Positions 1 to 6,573 of a stretch of DNA of 7,715 nt are shown here, piece after piece. The stretch comes from Roseiflexaceae bacterium (GTDB lineage: Bacteria > Chloroflexota > Chloroflexia > Chloroflexales > Roseiflexaceae), in the NCBI GenBank assembly GCA_947462525.1, contig CANHPK010000064.1:1-7715 (forward strand), in the 5' to 3' direction. The position numbers and the translations under genes are program-made. The notes beneath the pieces were generated by a model. It saw only the letters and a list, made by a program, of their open reading frames with translations, had not been told where the DNA came from and ran no database searches. Positions within the stretch are counted from its first letter, which is position 1, and each line of letters opens with the position of its first letter.

Positions 1-927
1 ATAGAGCAAAATCAAACCACCGTGACAATCCCGATGAGTGCACCAGCAGGCGCTATGCCGGTGAGCGCCGAGGTGTTGAACGCAGCGGTTGCCCAAATGG
101 CCGAGCGCTGGCAAGGGATTGTCGGCATCTATGTGCTCAATCTCGACACCAACGAGGTTGTCGCATCGCTCAACGAAAACACCGTCTTTTCGGGTGCAAG
201 TGTGATGAAGGTGCCCATTCTTATTCATGCGTACGCAAACGTCAAAACGTTCAACGACAAGCAAGTCGCATGGATGCGACGCATGATTATCGACAGCGAC
301 AATATTGCCGCAAATCGTATGCTGGCGACATCAATGAGCGGCGAAGGCACCGAGTCTGCCTATCAAGGTGCACAGAACATGAACGAAATGTTCAAAGCAC
401 TCGGGCTCGAACACACCTATCAGAATTTGCCCTACGAGGCGCGTGATTACCTCATTGGCACACTCAATTACAGCATCAAAGGTGGTCCCAAAGAAGAGGG
501 TACGCCACCGTTTACCGATGCTGATCCCATGTTGCGCACCACCCCGCGCGAGATGGCGACCGTATTCCATGCCTTGTACCAGTGTAGTCAGAGCGATGGG
601 CCATTACGTGCGCTCTACCCCGAGACGTTGACCCCTGAACGCTGTACCGAGATGCTCTTGTTGATGCGCGAAAACGCAGACTATACGCGGATGATGCGCG
701 GGTTACCGGACGATGTTGTCGTTTCGCACAAATCTGGGTGGATTGAGGATATGCAGGCGGATGTGGGCATCATCACGACCCCTGCACAACAACATTATTT
801 GATGGCAATCTATGTCTATCGTCCGATCGGTGCCGATGGTGCGTATCTGACAGACCCCGTTGCAAGCGATGCCATCAGTGGGTTCGCACGGTTGATACAC
901 AGCGCATTTGTACCTGGAACGCCGTAG
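1..927 (+). CDS. Serine hydrolase of the class A beta-lactamase fold, 5'-truncated by the window edge
   Basis: The reading frame is open from base 1 to the TAG at 925-927, so the gene probably starts upstream. A GTG at 22 is the first possible start in the window, but it has no Shine-Dalgarno sequence. Counting from that GTG (301 aa), the three motifs of the penicillin-recognising fold are visible: SVMK with nucleophile Ser60 and Lys63, SDN at 92-94, and the KSG triad in HKSGW at 236-240. TTPREMA near 173-179 matches the TTP-x-x-MA helix seen after the omega loop in this family. I see no E-x-x-L-N omega-loop motif, so the deacylating Glu of true class A beta-lactamases appears to be missing. 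That favours a penicillin-binding or D,D-peptidase-like, or otherwise uncharacterised, envelope hydrolase over an antibiotic-resistance enzyme. A signal peptide or anchor, expected for such a protein, would lie upstream of the window. Family assignment is firm; substrate is unknown. Confidence 0.85.
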   Translation: MEQNQTTVTIPMSAPAGAMPVSAEVLNAAVAQMAERWQGIVGIYVLNLDTNEVVASLNENTVFSGASVMKVPILIHAYANVKTFNDKQVAWMRRMIIDSDNIAANRMLATSMSGEGTESAYQGAQNMNEMFKALGLEHTYQNLPYEARDYLIGTLNYSIKGGPKEEGTPPFTDADPMLRTTPREMATVFHALYQCSQSDGPLRALYPETLTPERCTEMLLLMRENADYTRMMRGLPDDVVVSHKSGWIEDMQADVGIITTPAQQHYLMAIYVYRPIGADGAYLTDPVASDAISGFARLIHSAFVPGTP

Positions 928-956
928 GTCATTCATTGCATTGTCATGAACACGAC

Positions 957-986
957 TTGACAGCACCTACACCAAAGCGTTAACGT
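957..986 (+). promoter_or_regulatory. Candidate sigma-70-type promoter for the exported golvesin-domain protein
   Basis: A perfect TTGACA -35 hexamer lies at 957-962. Eighteen bases later TAACGT (981-986) keeps the key T, A and final T of a -10 box, and an AT-alternating run (TATATATAT) follows at 986-994. Transcription would start near 993, giving a leader of roughly 80 bases before the ATG at 1077. The -35 is convincing but the -10 is weak, so this remains a prediction. Confidence 0.45.
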
Positions 987-1064
987 ATATATATGTCGTA
1001 CGATATTGCGTAGTTGTACGAACAAGAACATTTTGGCGGAGGGTCTGGGAGTCATGCGCCACTA

Positions 1065-1070
1065 GGGGAG
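1065..1070 (+). promoter_or_regulatory. Ribosome binding site that fixes the start at 1077
   Basis: GGGGAG sits six bases before the ATG at 1077. It decides between that ATG and an in-frame TTG at 1014, which has no comparable site and would place 21 hydrophilic residues ahead of a clean signal peptide. Confidence 0.75.
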
Positions 1071-1076
1071 AACTGC

Positions 1077-2456
1077 ATGTATCGACGGAAGAACGTCTTG
1101 GGTGTGGTGACGGTATTGGTCATGTTGATGCTCGCACTGCCATTTGTGGCTCTCGCGCAGGAAGCACCTCCTATTTCGGATGGTTCACAAACCGCCGAGA
1201 CCGCAGAACCAGCCCCGACGCAAGCCCCACCTGCCTTCCAGCAAGGGTTTGCACCGACATATTCGGTGCGTGCGACGCGTGAAGGTTTGGTTGGCAAGAA
1301 AACCGCCAATGGATATCGTATCCCCGAGCGCGCGTGGTTCGTCGCTTTACCTTCATGGAAGGTATTGTCGAGTCAAGGCGGCAACGAGTTCCAAGTACGT
1401 GTGACTTACAAAGACAAAAGCGTCGTCCTCCCGGTGTGGGATGTTGGTCCGTGGAACACAAACGACGAATACTGGACCCCCGAGCGCCGATTCTATCGTG
1501 ATTTGCCCATCGGGATGCCGATGGCACAAGCTGCGGTGGACTTCAACTACAACAACGGTCTCGACATGTTTGGTCGCCGCGTCACCATTGGCAATGGCAT
1601 TGACATTGCAGACGGTGCGTTCTGGGATGGTCTCGGGATGAAGCGTAACGACTGGGTCAAAGTAACGTTCTTGTGGATGGGACTCGATCCGGGTCCTGAT
1701 GGCCTGGTCGATTCTTCGGCTGCAAACTTTGCATATCCTCCCGGTACCGTCATCATCGATAATGGTGCTGCAGGTTACAACAGCTCTGCGAAGATCGAGT
1801 GGTACGACAATTACTGCGGGCTCAACGGCAAGCATGATTGGACCGTTGGTACCAATGACCCAGCCGGTAGCGAAAACGTCGCCAGTTGGGAGACGAATCT
1901 CAACCAAATTGGGTACTACGAAGTCATGGCGTTCATACCGCCCTGCGGCAAAATTGCCACCCGACAAGCAATCTATCGCATCAACAACAATGGCGATGAG
2001 CGCGAAGTATGGGTCGATCAGAGCCTGCAAAGTGGTCGTTGGGCGTCGTTGGGTATCTATAACATGAACCCTGGATTTTCGAAGGTTACCCTGACAGACA
2101 TCACGGGCGACCGCGGTGCAGGGGTACGGTTCGATGCAGTCATGTGGGTTCCCCGCTACGACAACATGCCACCCGTAACCTGGATCCAAGAAGTCGCTCC
2201 CATGGACGGCGGCGCAGTCTATGTCAAATGGGCAGGGAACGACGACGTCAGCGGCATCATGTCTTATGACGTACAGTACCATGTCGATGGTGGTGAATGG
2301 ATCGACTGGCAGATGGGCACAGGTGCCAACGAAGCATTGTTCTCGCCACCAGGACCAGGAGCCTATGAGTTCCGCGCACGTGCGACCGACTGGATGCAAA
2401 AAGTCGGCACATGGGAAGTAGACCCGATTACAATCAAGGGTATCGTCATTCCATAA
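1077..2456 (+). CDS. Exported multidomain protein with golvesin-C-like and FnIII-like domains
   Basis: The product is 459 aa. Residues 1-27 are a Sec signal peptide: basic MYRRK, a hydrophobic core, and likely cleavage after ALA at 25-27. A Pro/Thr/Ala/Gln-rich linker follows to about 60. Residues about 62-220 form a beta-rich region containing VLPVWDVGPW (117-126); the V-x-D-x-GP pattern and the TANG near 76-79 recall the double-psi barrel of RlpA/expansin-like proteins, but this match is tentative. Residues about 223-359 match the golvesin C-terminal-like domain: VIIDNG at the start, then AGYNSS, an A-x-W segment (269-271), GYYEVMAFIPP, VWVDQSLQSGRWASLG, and a closing FDAVMWV. Residues about 365-455 resemble an FnIII-like beta sandwich (DDVSGIMSYDVQY, ending in YEFRARATD). 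The protein probably acts outside the cell, in binding or processing surface polysaccharide or peptidoglycan; no enzymatic activity can be assigned. It has its own promoter candidate and terminator, so it is likely transcribed alone. Confidence 0.85.
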   Translation: MYRRKNVLGVVTVLVMLMLALPFVALAQEAPPISDGSQTAETAEPAPTQAPPAFQQGFAPTYSVRATREGLVGKKTANGYRIPERAWFVALPSWKVLSSQGGNEFQVRVTYKDKSVVLPVWDVGPWNTNDEYWTPERRFYRDLPIGMPMAQAAVDFNYNNGLDMFGRRVTIGNGIDIADGAFWDGLGMKRNDWVKVTFLWMGLDPGPDGLVDSSAANFAYPPGTVIIDNGAAGYNSSAKIEWYDNYCGLNGKHDWTVGTNDPAGSENVASWETNLNQIGYYEVMAFIPPCGKIATRQAIYRINNNGDEREVWVDQSLQSGRWASLGIYNMNPGFSKVTLTDITGDRGAGVRFDAVMWVPRYDNMPPVTWIQEVAPMDGGAVYVKWAGNDDVSGIMSYDVQYHVDGGEWIDWQMGTGANEALFSPPGPGAYEFRARATDWMQKVGTWEVDPITIKGIVIP

Positions 2457-2477
2457 GGTACAGATCAGCTAGATGGG

Positions 2478-2508
2478 TGGAGCCGTCTCTGACGGCTCCA
2501 TATTTTTT
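2478..2508 (+). terminator. Strong Rho-independent terminator after the golvesin-domain gene
   Basis: A perfect 10-bp stem pairs TGGAGCCGTC (2478-2487) with GACGGCTCCA (2491-2500) around a three-base TCT loop. It is followed by TA and then six T (2503-2508). It begins 21 bases after the stop codon at 2456. The T-run ends only three bases before the ATG of the next gene. Confidence 0.92.
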
Positions 2509-2511
2509 CGT

Positions 2512-3051
2512 ATGAATTATCTGGTAGATGGACATAATCTCATTGGGAGTATGCCCGACATACAACTCAGCGATCACGATGACGAGTTCAAACTGGTAAT
2601 GCAGCTCCGCAAGGTTGCAACCGCCAAAAAAGGTCGTCAAGTAATCGTCGTCTTTGATCGTGGGGTGTATGGCCATCAACAGTCACTCAATGGCTACGGC
2701 GTGACGTGTCATTTTGCACGTTCACCGGAAGATGCTGACACCCAAATCATCCGTCGCATCAAGCAAACCGCCAAGCCCAAAGAGTGGGCGTTGGTCACCG
2801 CAGACCGACGTATCATCGATGTGGCACATCAATACGGGATGCGGGTGATGCCCAATGCACTGCTGGTCCAGCAGATGGCACGCCAGACAAGCACCAAGAC
2901 CGAGTACCACGACGAAAAACCAGAAGTGCCGCTCTCGGCGACACAAATTGAACACTGGCGGGTCGAAATGAACCTCCCGTTGGAGGTCAGTGACGAAGAG
3001 CTGCTCTTGCAAGAAAGTCTTCGTGACCTCAAACCCAAAAAACGCAAGTGA
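2512..3051 (+). CDS. NYN-domain RNase of the YacP/Rae1 type
   Basis: The 179-aa product opens with MNYLVDGHNLIG, the typical first strand and metal-binding Asp (D6) of the YacP-like NYN branch of the PIN-nuclease superfamily. Further conserved acidic sites follow: VVFDR (D49), PEDADTQI (D74 and D76) and VTADRR (D98). Together these would hold Mg2+ for RNA cleavage. The closest characterised relative is Bacillus Rae1/YacP, a ribosome-associated endoribonuclease; that specific function is not shown here. Residues about 141-179 form an added acidic/helical segment ending in the basic KPKKRK. An in-frame ATG at 2473 would run the coding sequence through the terminator hairpin; the domain begins exactly at 2512, so 2512 is preferred. 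No Shine-Dalgarno sequence precedes it, suggesting a leaderless or atypical start. No terminator separates it from the radical SAM gene 39 bases downstream, so the two are probably co-transcribed. Confidence 0.85.
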   Translation: MNYLVDGHNLIGSMPDIQLSDHDDEFKLVMQLRKVATAKKGRQVIVVFDRGVYGHQQSLNGYGVTCHFARSPEDADTQIIRRIKQTAKPKEWALVTADRRIIDVAHQYGMRVMPNALLVQQMARQTSTKTEYHDEKPEVPLSATQIEHWRVEMNLPLEVSDEELLLQESLRDLKPKKRK

Positions 3052-3090
3052 CTTCGTGTACCCCGTTGGATAAATGAACACAGGTGTGAC

Positions 3091-4164
3091 ATGCCTATTT
3101 TTCTCGTCGATGTGAACCGGTCTTCCGTCTTTGGCAGGCCTCTGCAGACCATTGATGACGCAACCATGTCGCGATACCACGCAGCGATTTATGACGGCTG
3201 TGAGTTCGGCTGCGCGTATTGTGAGGGGTGGGGGCTCGTCCCGCGACCACTCAACGAAAGTGTGCGGCTGATGCCACATATTGCTCAGCACGCGCAGGCC
3301 GAGGTGGCCGTGATGCACCGTGATGATGTTATTGGCCTCGTGGCGGATAGCGATGCGTACCAACCGGCAGAGCAACGCTACCGACGCACTCGTTCAGTTT
3401 TGACCGTGTTGGCAGAACGACCCCATCCGGTTGTCATCATGACCAAGAGCCCTTTTGTCCTCGACGACAAAGAGCTCCTGCAGCAGATTCATGCAGCGCG
3501 ATTCGCGATGGTCATTGTGTCGATTGTGTCGCATACGCCTGATATTCAACACAAATTCGAAGACAAAGTCGCATCGTTTGCGCAACGCCTCGCGCTGGTA
3601 ACCGCCCTCAAGAACGCGGGAATTCCTGTCGGTGTCGCATTAATGCCGCTGGTGCCGTACATCAACGACACCGACTATGCGTTGACCCAAGTCATCCAGC
3701 AGGTAGCCGCTGCGGGTGCAGATTTTCTGTATTGGGACTTCTTGCGGATGCCAAACCTACGCCATCGGAATCGCATGAACGATGTGATGGTCCGTGTCGG
3801 CAACTACCCCATTTCGTATCTGCGTGAGTTGTATCGCGACGGCGCAACGATAGATAGCCGGTATCGCAATGAGCGCAATGCCGCGGTATTGCGAATTTGT
3901 GATGATCATCGTATGCCCGTGCGCCTGCCGTATCCGTTGTTTCGCGGTCGCTTTGGTCCCTCGTACACGGTGGCACAGATAATTGCCCAACAGTCGAGTC
4001 GCGATGTGTTGCAGGGTCGCGATGTATTGGCAGAGCAAGGCACATTGCTCGCAGAAGCGGTTCGCGCGGGCGAATGGCCCATCGAGAAGCTCAAAAGCCA
4101 CCCGACCTATGCGCTTTTTCGAGAGCTGGTGCCCACGTCAGGTGCCGGAAGCGCTGTGCTATAA
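3091..4164 (+). CDS. Radical SAM protein, SPL-like family
   Basis: The 357-aa product carries a CX3CX2C cluster in DGCEFGCAYCEG (C37, C41, C44), which would bind the [4Fe-4S] cluster that cleaves S-adenosylmethionine. The spacing is that of radical SAM enzymes. VVIMTKSPFVLDDKELL (about 113-129) matches the 'TKS...RD..LL' strand-helix seen in spore-photoproduct-lyase-like and Rv2578c-like proteins. Later strands VSIVSHTP, GIPVGVALMPLVPYIND and FLYWDFLRMPN fit the rest of the partial TIM barrel. The usual NPYxGCxHxC flank of that family is replaced by YHAAIYDGCEFGC, so it is a divergent member. A role in spore DNA repair is not supported; the substrate is unknown. The start is the ATG at 3091, preceded by AGGTG at 3082-3086. 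The gene follows the NYN RNase gene closely, and its last codons contain the promoter of the next gene. Confidence 0.83.
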   Translation: MPIFLVDVNRSSVFGRPLQTIDDATMSRYHAAIYDGCEFGCAYCEGWGLVPRPLNESVRLMPHIAQHAQAEVAVMHRDDVIGLVADSDAYQPAEQRYRRTRSVLTVLAERPHPVVIMTKSPFVLDDKELLQQIHAARFAMVIVSIVSHTPDIQHKFEDKVASFAQRLALVTALKNAGIPVGVALMPLVPYINDTDYALTQVIQQVAAAGADFLYWDFLRMPNLRHRNRMNDVMVRVGNYPISYLRELYRDGATIDSRYRNERNAAVLRICDDHRMPVRLPYPLFRGRFGPSYTVAQIIAQQSSRDVLQGRDVLAEQGTLLAEAVRAGEWPIEKLKSHPTYALFRELVPTSGAGSAVL

Positions 4165-4165
4165 T
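4157..4165 (+). promoter_or_regulatory. Extended -10 promoter for the LysM-kinase-peptidase unit
   Basis: TGC followed by a perfect TATAAT (4160-4165) forms a consensus extended -10 element; its hexamer overlaps the TAA stop of the radical SAM gene. The -35 region (about 4137-4142) is poor, as is common for extended -10 promoters. Transcription would start near 4172, leaving a leader of about 28 bases that contains the TGGAG ribosome binding site. Confidence 0.6.
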
Positions 4166-4187
4166 GACGCAACATTTGGTGGTTGCC

Positions 4188-4192
4188 TGGAG
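4188..4192 (+). promoter_or_regulatory. Ribosome binding site that fixes the LysM lipoprotein start
   Basis: TGGAG stands seven bases before the ATG at 4200. An alternative in-frame ATG at 4164 overlaps the preceding stop codon. It has no ribosome binding site and would sit inside the promoter, upstream of the predicted transcription start. Confidence 0.65.
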
Positions 4193-4199
4193 TAGATGC

Positions 4200-4664
4200 A
4201 TGCCTCGTCGTCGTATGGGCACAGTCCGTGTGTGGGTAATCTGCATTGTGATGCTTATGCTGATAAGTTGTTCGACTCCCAACGATGTGCTTGCCCCGCG
4301 CGAGACATCGGCGGCGCTGTTATACATTACCCCTGCTGCCACACTCGACATCAATGCCACCGTGACTGCATATGCCGAAGGCATCATCCCGTCCCCTACC
4401 CCGAGTGGGATGTACATTGTCAAATCTGGTGACACACTCAGTGCAATCGCAGACGACTTCAGCACCACTGTCGAAGAAATCATGGTGGTCAATGATATTT
4501 CGAGTCCAGAGTCAATCCAAATCGGCCAGACGTTGATTATTCCGACGTTGGTTGACCGCACGCCGATAGCGGCCCCGACATTTGGTCCGCAAGACACTCC
4601 TACCATCGAGCCGACACTCACCCCCGAAACAACAGCAGTTACCGTCGCCACGCCGACACCATAA
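4200..4664 (+). CDS. LysM-domain lipoprotein
   Basis: The 154-aa product starts with MPRRR and a hydrophobic stretch (about 8-22) ending in the lipobox LISC, so Cys24 would be lipidated and the mature protein anchored to the outer face of the membrane. A low-complexity segment (about 30-70) leads to one LysM domain at about 71-115: YIVKSGDTLSAIADDFSTT, then a helix to VVND, and closing IQIGQTLIIP. LysM binds N-acetylglucosamine-containing glycans such as peptidoglycan. The rest, about 116-154, is a Thr/Pro-rich tail ending TPTP with no further domain. It therefore looks like a small peptidoglycan-binding surface lipoprotein without a catalytic part. The kinase gene follows after nine bases, with its ribosome binding site overlapping this stop codon, so the two are surely co-transcribed and may be translationally coupled. 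Confidence 0.88.
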   Translation: MPRRRMGTVRVWVICIVMLMLISCSTPNDVLAPRETSAALLYITPAATLDINATVTAYAEGIIPSPTPSGMYIVKSGDTLSAIADDFSTTVEEIMVVNDISSPESIQIGQTLIIPTLVDRTPIAAPTFGPQDTPTIEPTLTPETTAVTVATPTP

Positions 4665-4673
4665 GGACGCTCT

Positions 4674-5348
4674 ATGCCCCGCTCTCCTATGCATCTGGTG
4701 CTGATTGGCCCGCCGGGTGCGGGCAAAAGCACGGTGGGTCAAGCTCTTGGGGCGCTGGTAGACATCGCGGTTATTTCGACCGGGGTCATTCTGCGCGAAG
4801 AGATACAGACCGGCTCGCCCCTCGGTGCCCAAATCGCACAACGAATCGATGCAGGTGACTTTGTCACGGATGCGATGATTGAACAAGTGCTCGAGACGCA
4901 GTGCCGACATATCCCTGCCCACCGGGGTATCGTGCTCGATGGCTACCCACGTAATTTGGAACAAGCTGCTGCATTACCACGCATCTTGGCGGCACATGGG
5001 CGACATATCGATGCGGTCGTCCTGTTGGATATACCCGATGCGGTCGTCATCGAACGCCTCGGTGGTCGGCGCATGTGTGTGACGCCGACCGAAACATACC
5101 CCGTGCACATAGCAGATCCTGCTGCGTTGGCCCATTGTGCCGCGCTCAATGGCGTGTTGACGATTCGCCCAGATGACGCGCCCGACATCATTGCGCATCG
5201 GCTGAGGGTCTACCACAGCACGACTGCACCACTGATTGCATACTACGAACAACAGAGTCTGTTGCGGCGCGTCAATGCGCACACAGATGCCGATTCGATC
5301 GCACGTTCCATTCTCGCGATTATGCGTCACGCAGTCCCGCAAGCATGA
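4674..5348 (+). CDS. Adenylate kinase family nucleoside monophosphate kinase
   Basis: The 224-aa product has the full architecture of a long-form adenylate kinase, which catalyses AMP + ATP = 2 ADP. The P-loop GPPGAGKST is at 12-20. Arg41 lies in the NMP-binding segment, and DGYPR at 89-93 corresponds to the family's DGFPR. A LID domain runs from ERLGGRR (127-133) to IRPDD (164-168), and Arg176 lies in HRLRVYH. By alignment from memory with E. coli Adk, the arginines equivalent to R36, R88, R119, R123, R156 and R167 are all present. Two points are odd. The near-invariant Asp of STGD is Val38 (STGVILREE). The LID has only two Cys (135 and 155), so it lacks the four-Cys zinc site of many Gram-positive enzymes. 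AAGGA at 4663-4667, six bases upstream, supports the ATG at 4674. The gene sits outside the usual secY-adk ribosomal-protein context, so it may be a second, divergent copy; AMP specificity is inferred. Confidence 0.85.
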   Translation: MPRSPMHLVLIGPPGAGKSTVGQALGALVDIAVISTGVILREEIQTGSPLGAQIAQRIDAGDFVTDAMIEQVLETQCRHIPAHRGIVLDGYPRNLEQAAALPRILAAHGRHIDAVVLLDIPDAVVIERLGGRRMCVTPTETYPVHIADPAALAHCAALNGVLTIRPDDAPDIIAHRLRVYHSTTAPLIAYYEQQSLLRRVNAHTDADSIARSILAIMRHAVPQA

Positions 5349-5378
5349 TGGTGTTTGTCACGTATACAGATTCATTTT

Positions 5379-5384
5379 GAAAGG
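5379..5384 (+). promoter_or_regulatory. Ribosome binding site that fixes the M24 peptidase start
   Basis: GAAAGG lies seven bases before the ATG at 5392. It excludes the longer in-frame reading from 5236, which would overlap the kinase gene by more than 100 bases and add 52 residues with no M24-like character. Confidence 0.75.
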
Positions 5385-5391
5385 CACGCTC

Positions 5392-6573
5392 ATGACCATC
5401 TACCAAGAAAAGTCTGACCAGGCAGCTGCGTTACTCCATGAGTTCGATTTGGATTGCTGGTTGACGTTTGCGCGTGAGACCGTTGTTTCGCCGGATCCCG
5501 GCGTCGAATTGGCGATTGGCAGCAACGTGACGTGGCCATCGGCATTTATTTTTGCACGCAATGGCCAGCGGGTTGCGATTGTGGGGCGCTACGACGCCCC
5601 TGGTGTCGAAGCCTACGGAGTCTTCCCCCGTATTGTGTCCTATGACGCAGGTATCCGCGAGGCACTCATAGCCGAGTTGACCGCGCTCAACCCACGGCAA
5701 ATCGGGCTGAACTACAGCATGGACGACAAAACGTCGGATGGGCTGACGGTTGGTATGCATCTGATGCTCCAGGATCTGCTCCGTGGAACGCCGTTTGTCG
5801 AACGCTTGGTGAGTGCAGGTCCGCTCTTGAGTGCGTTGCGCTCACGCAAGACCGCAGGCGAAATCGCCCGCATCCGTGCGGCAATCAATACGACCGAAGA
5901 CATTGTCGATCTCGTCGACCGCGAGATCCGTATTGGCCGGAGCGAAAAAGACATCGGCGATTTCATTCACGGTGAATTTCAGCGCCGTGGATTGCCTGCT
6001 GCCTGGGCATGGGATGGCTGCCCGATTGTCAACAGCGGGCCGAATTCGGCAGTCGGTCACGGAGTGCCCAGCGAGCACATCAAAATCGAAGCCGGTCACA
6101 TTGTGCACATCGACTTGGGCGTCCAGCAGGACGGGTATTGTTCAGACATCCAGCGGTTGTGGTATGTACGCAAACCAGGCGAAACCGAAATGCCGGCAGA
6201 ACTCCAGCGTGCGTTTGACACGGTTCGCCTGGCAATCCGTGAGGGCGCCAAGGCGCTTCGACCGGGCACCAAAGGTTATGAGGTGGATGCCGTTGCCCGT
6301 GATGTGATTATCGATGCAGGGTATGACGAGTACATGCACGCATTCGGCCATGGCCTCGGCAAAGCCTGTCACGACGGTGGGCCACTCCTCGGGCCACGCT
6401 GGGAACGCTATGGATCGACCCCCGACATGAAGGTCGAAGTGGGCAATATCTATACCCTCGAGCTCGGCGTGATTACCTCAGCAGGGTATATCGGACTCGA
6501 AGAGGACGTGTTGGTCACCGAGAACGGTGTGGAGTTTTTGTCGAAAGAGCAGACATCTATTCGCATGATCTAA
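5392..6573 (+). CDS. M24 family metallopeptidase, Xaa-Pro aminopeptidase/dipeptidase type
   Basis: The product is 393 aa, a normal length for a two-domain pita-bread peptidase. Residues about 8-140 form a creatinase-like N-terminal domain (CWLTFARETVVSPDP at the start), and SALRSRKTAGEIARIRAA marks the entry to the catalytic domain. All five metal ligands are visible: Asp241 (HIDLG), Asp252 (SDIQR), His320 (FGHGLG), Glu357 (TLELG) and Glu371 (LEEDVLVT). His223 in VGHGVPS is the usual substrate-side histidine. The enzyme should be a cytosolic dinuclear-metal peptidase that removes residues next to proline from peptides; exact specificity cannot be read. It is 43 bases after the kinase gene with no terminator between them, so it is probably the last gene of the LysM-kinase-peptidase unit. 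Strong hairpins follow its stop codon. Confidence 0.9.
   Translation: MTIYQEKSDQAAALLHEFDLDCWLTFARETVVSPDPGVELAIGSNVTWPSAFIFARNGQRVAIVGRYDAPGVEAYGVFPRIVSYDAGIREALIAELTALNPRQIGLNYSMDDKTSDGLTVGMHLMLQDLLRGTPFVERLVSAGPLLSALRSRKTAGEIARIRAAINTTEDIVDLVDREIRIGRSEKDIGDFIHGEFQRRGLPAAWAWDGCPIVNSGPNSAVGHGVPSEHIKIEAGHIVHIDLGVQQDGYCSDIQRLWYVRKPGETEMPAELQRAFDTVRLAIREGAKALRPGTKGYEVDAVARDVIIDAGYDEYMHAFGHGLGKACHDGGPLLGPRWERYGSTPDMKVEVGNIYTLELGVITSAGYIGLEEDVLVTENGVEFLSKEQTSIRMI

Noticed and set aside
1..927. Antibiotic-resistance beta-lactamase
   Set aside because: The omega-loop Glu motif is not visible and the envelope-gene context points to another hydrolase, so resistance is not claimed.
1014..1076. TTG start at 1014 that would lengthen the golvesin-domain protein by 21 residues
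   Set aside because: The extension is hydrophilic, lies ahead of a clean signal peptide, and has no ribosome binding site, whereas GGGGAG precedes the ATG at 1077.
1353..2399. Long minus-strand open frame of 348 codons
   Set aside because: It lies entirely antisense to the well-supported exported protein, shows no recognisable domain, and has an odd Cys/His-rich composition typical of antisense frames in such DNA.
3052..3090. Separate promoter between the NYN and radical SAM genes (GATAAA near 3069)
   Set aside because: The hexamer is weak, has no -35 or TGN extension, and the short gap fits a shared transcript better.
2722..3375. Minus-strand open frame of 217 codons across the NYN and radical SAM genes
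   Set aside because: It is antisense to two proteins with intact catalytic motifs and matches no family I recognise.
3091..4164. Spore photoproduct lyase acting in DNA repair
   Set aside because: Only the general radical SAM and SPL-like features match, the Cys-cluster flank differs, and no sporulation gene is nearby.
4091..4732. Minus-strand open frame of 213 codons opposite the LysM lipoprotein
   Set aside because: Its Val/Ser/Gly-rich sequence is the complement of the lipoprotein and kinase P-loop codons, and it has no domain or ribosome binding site of note.
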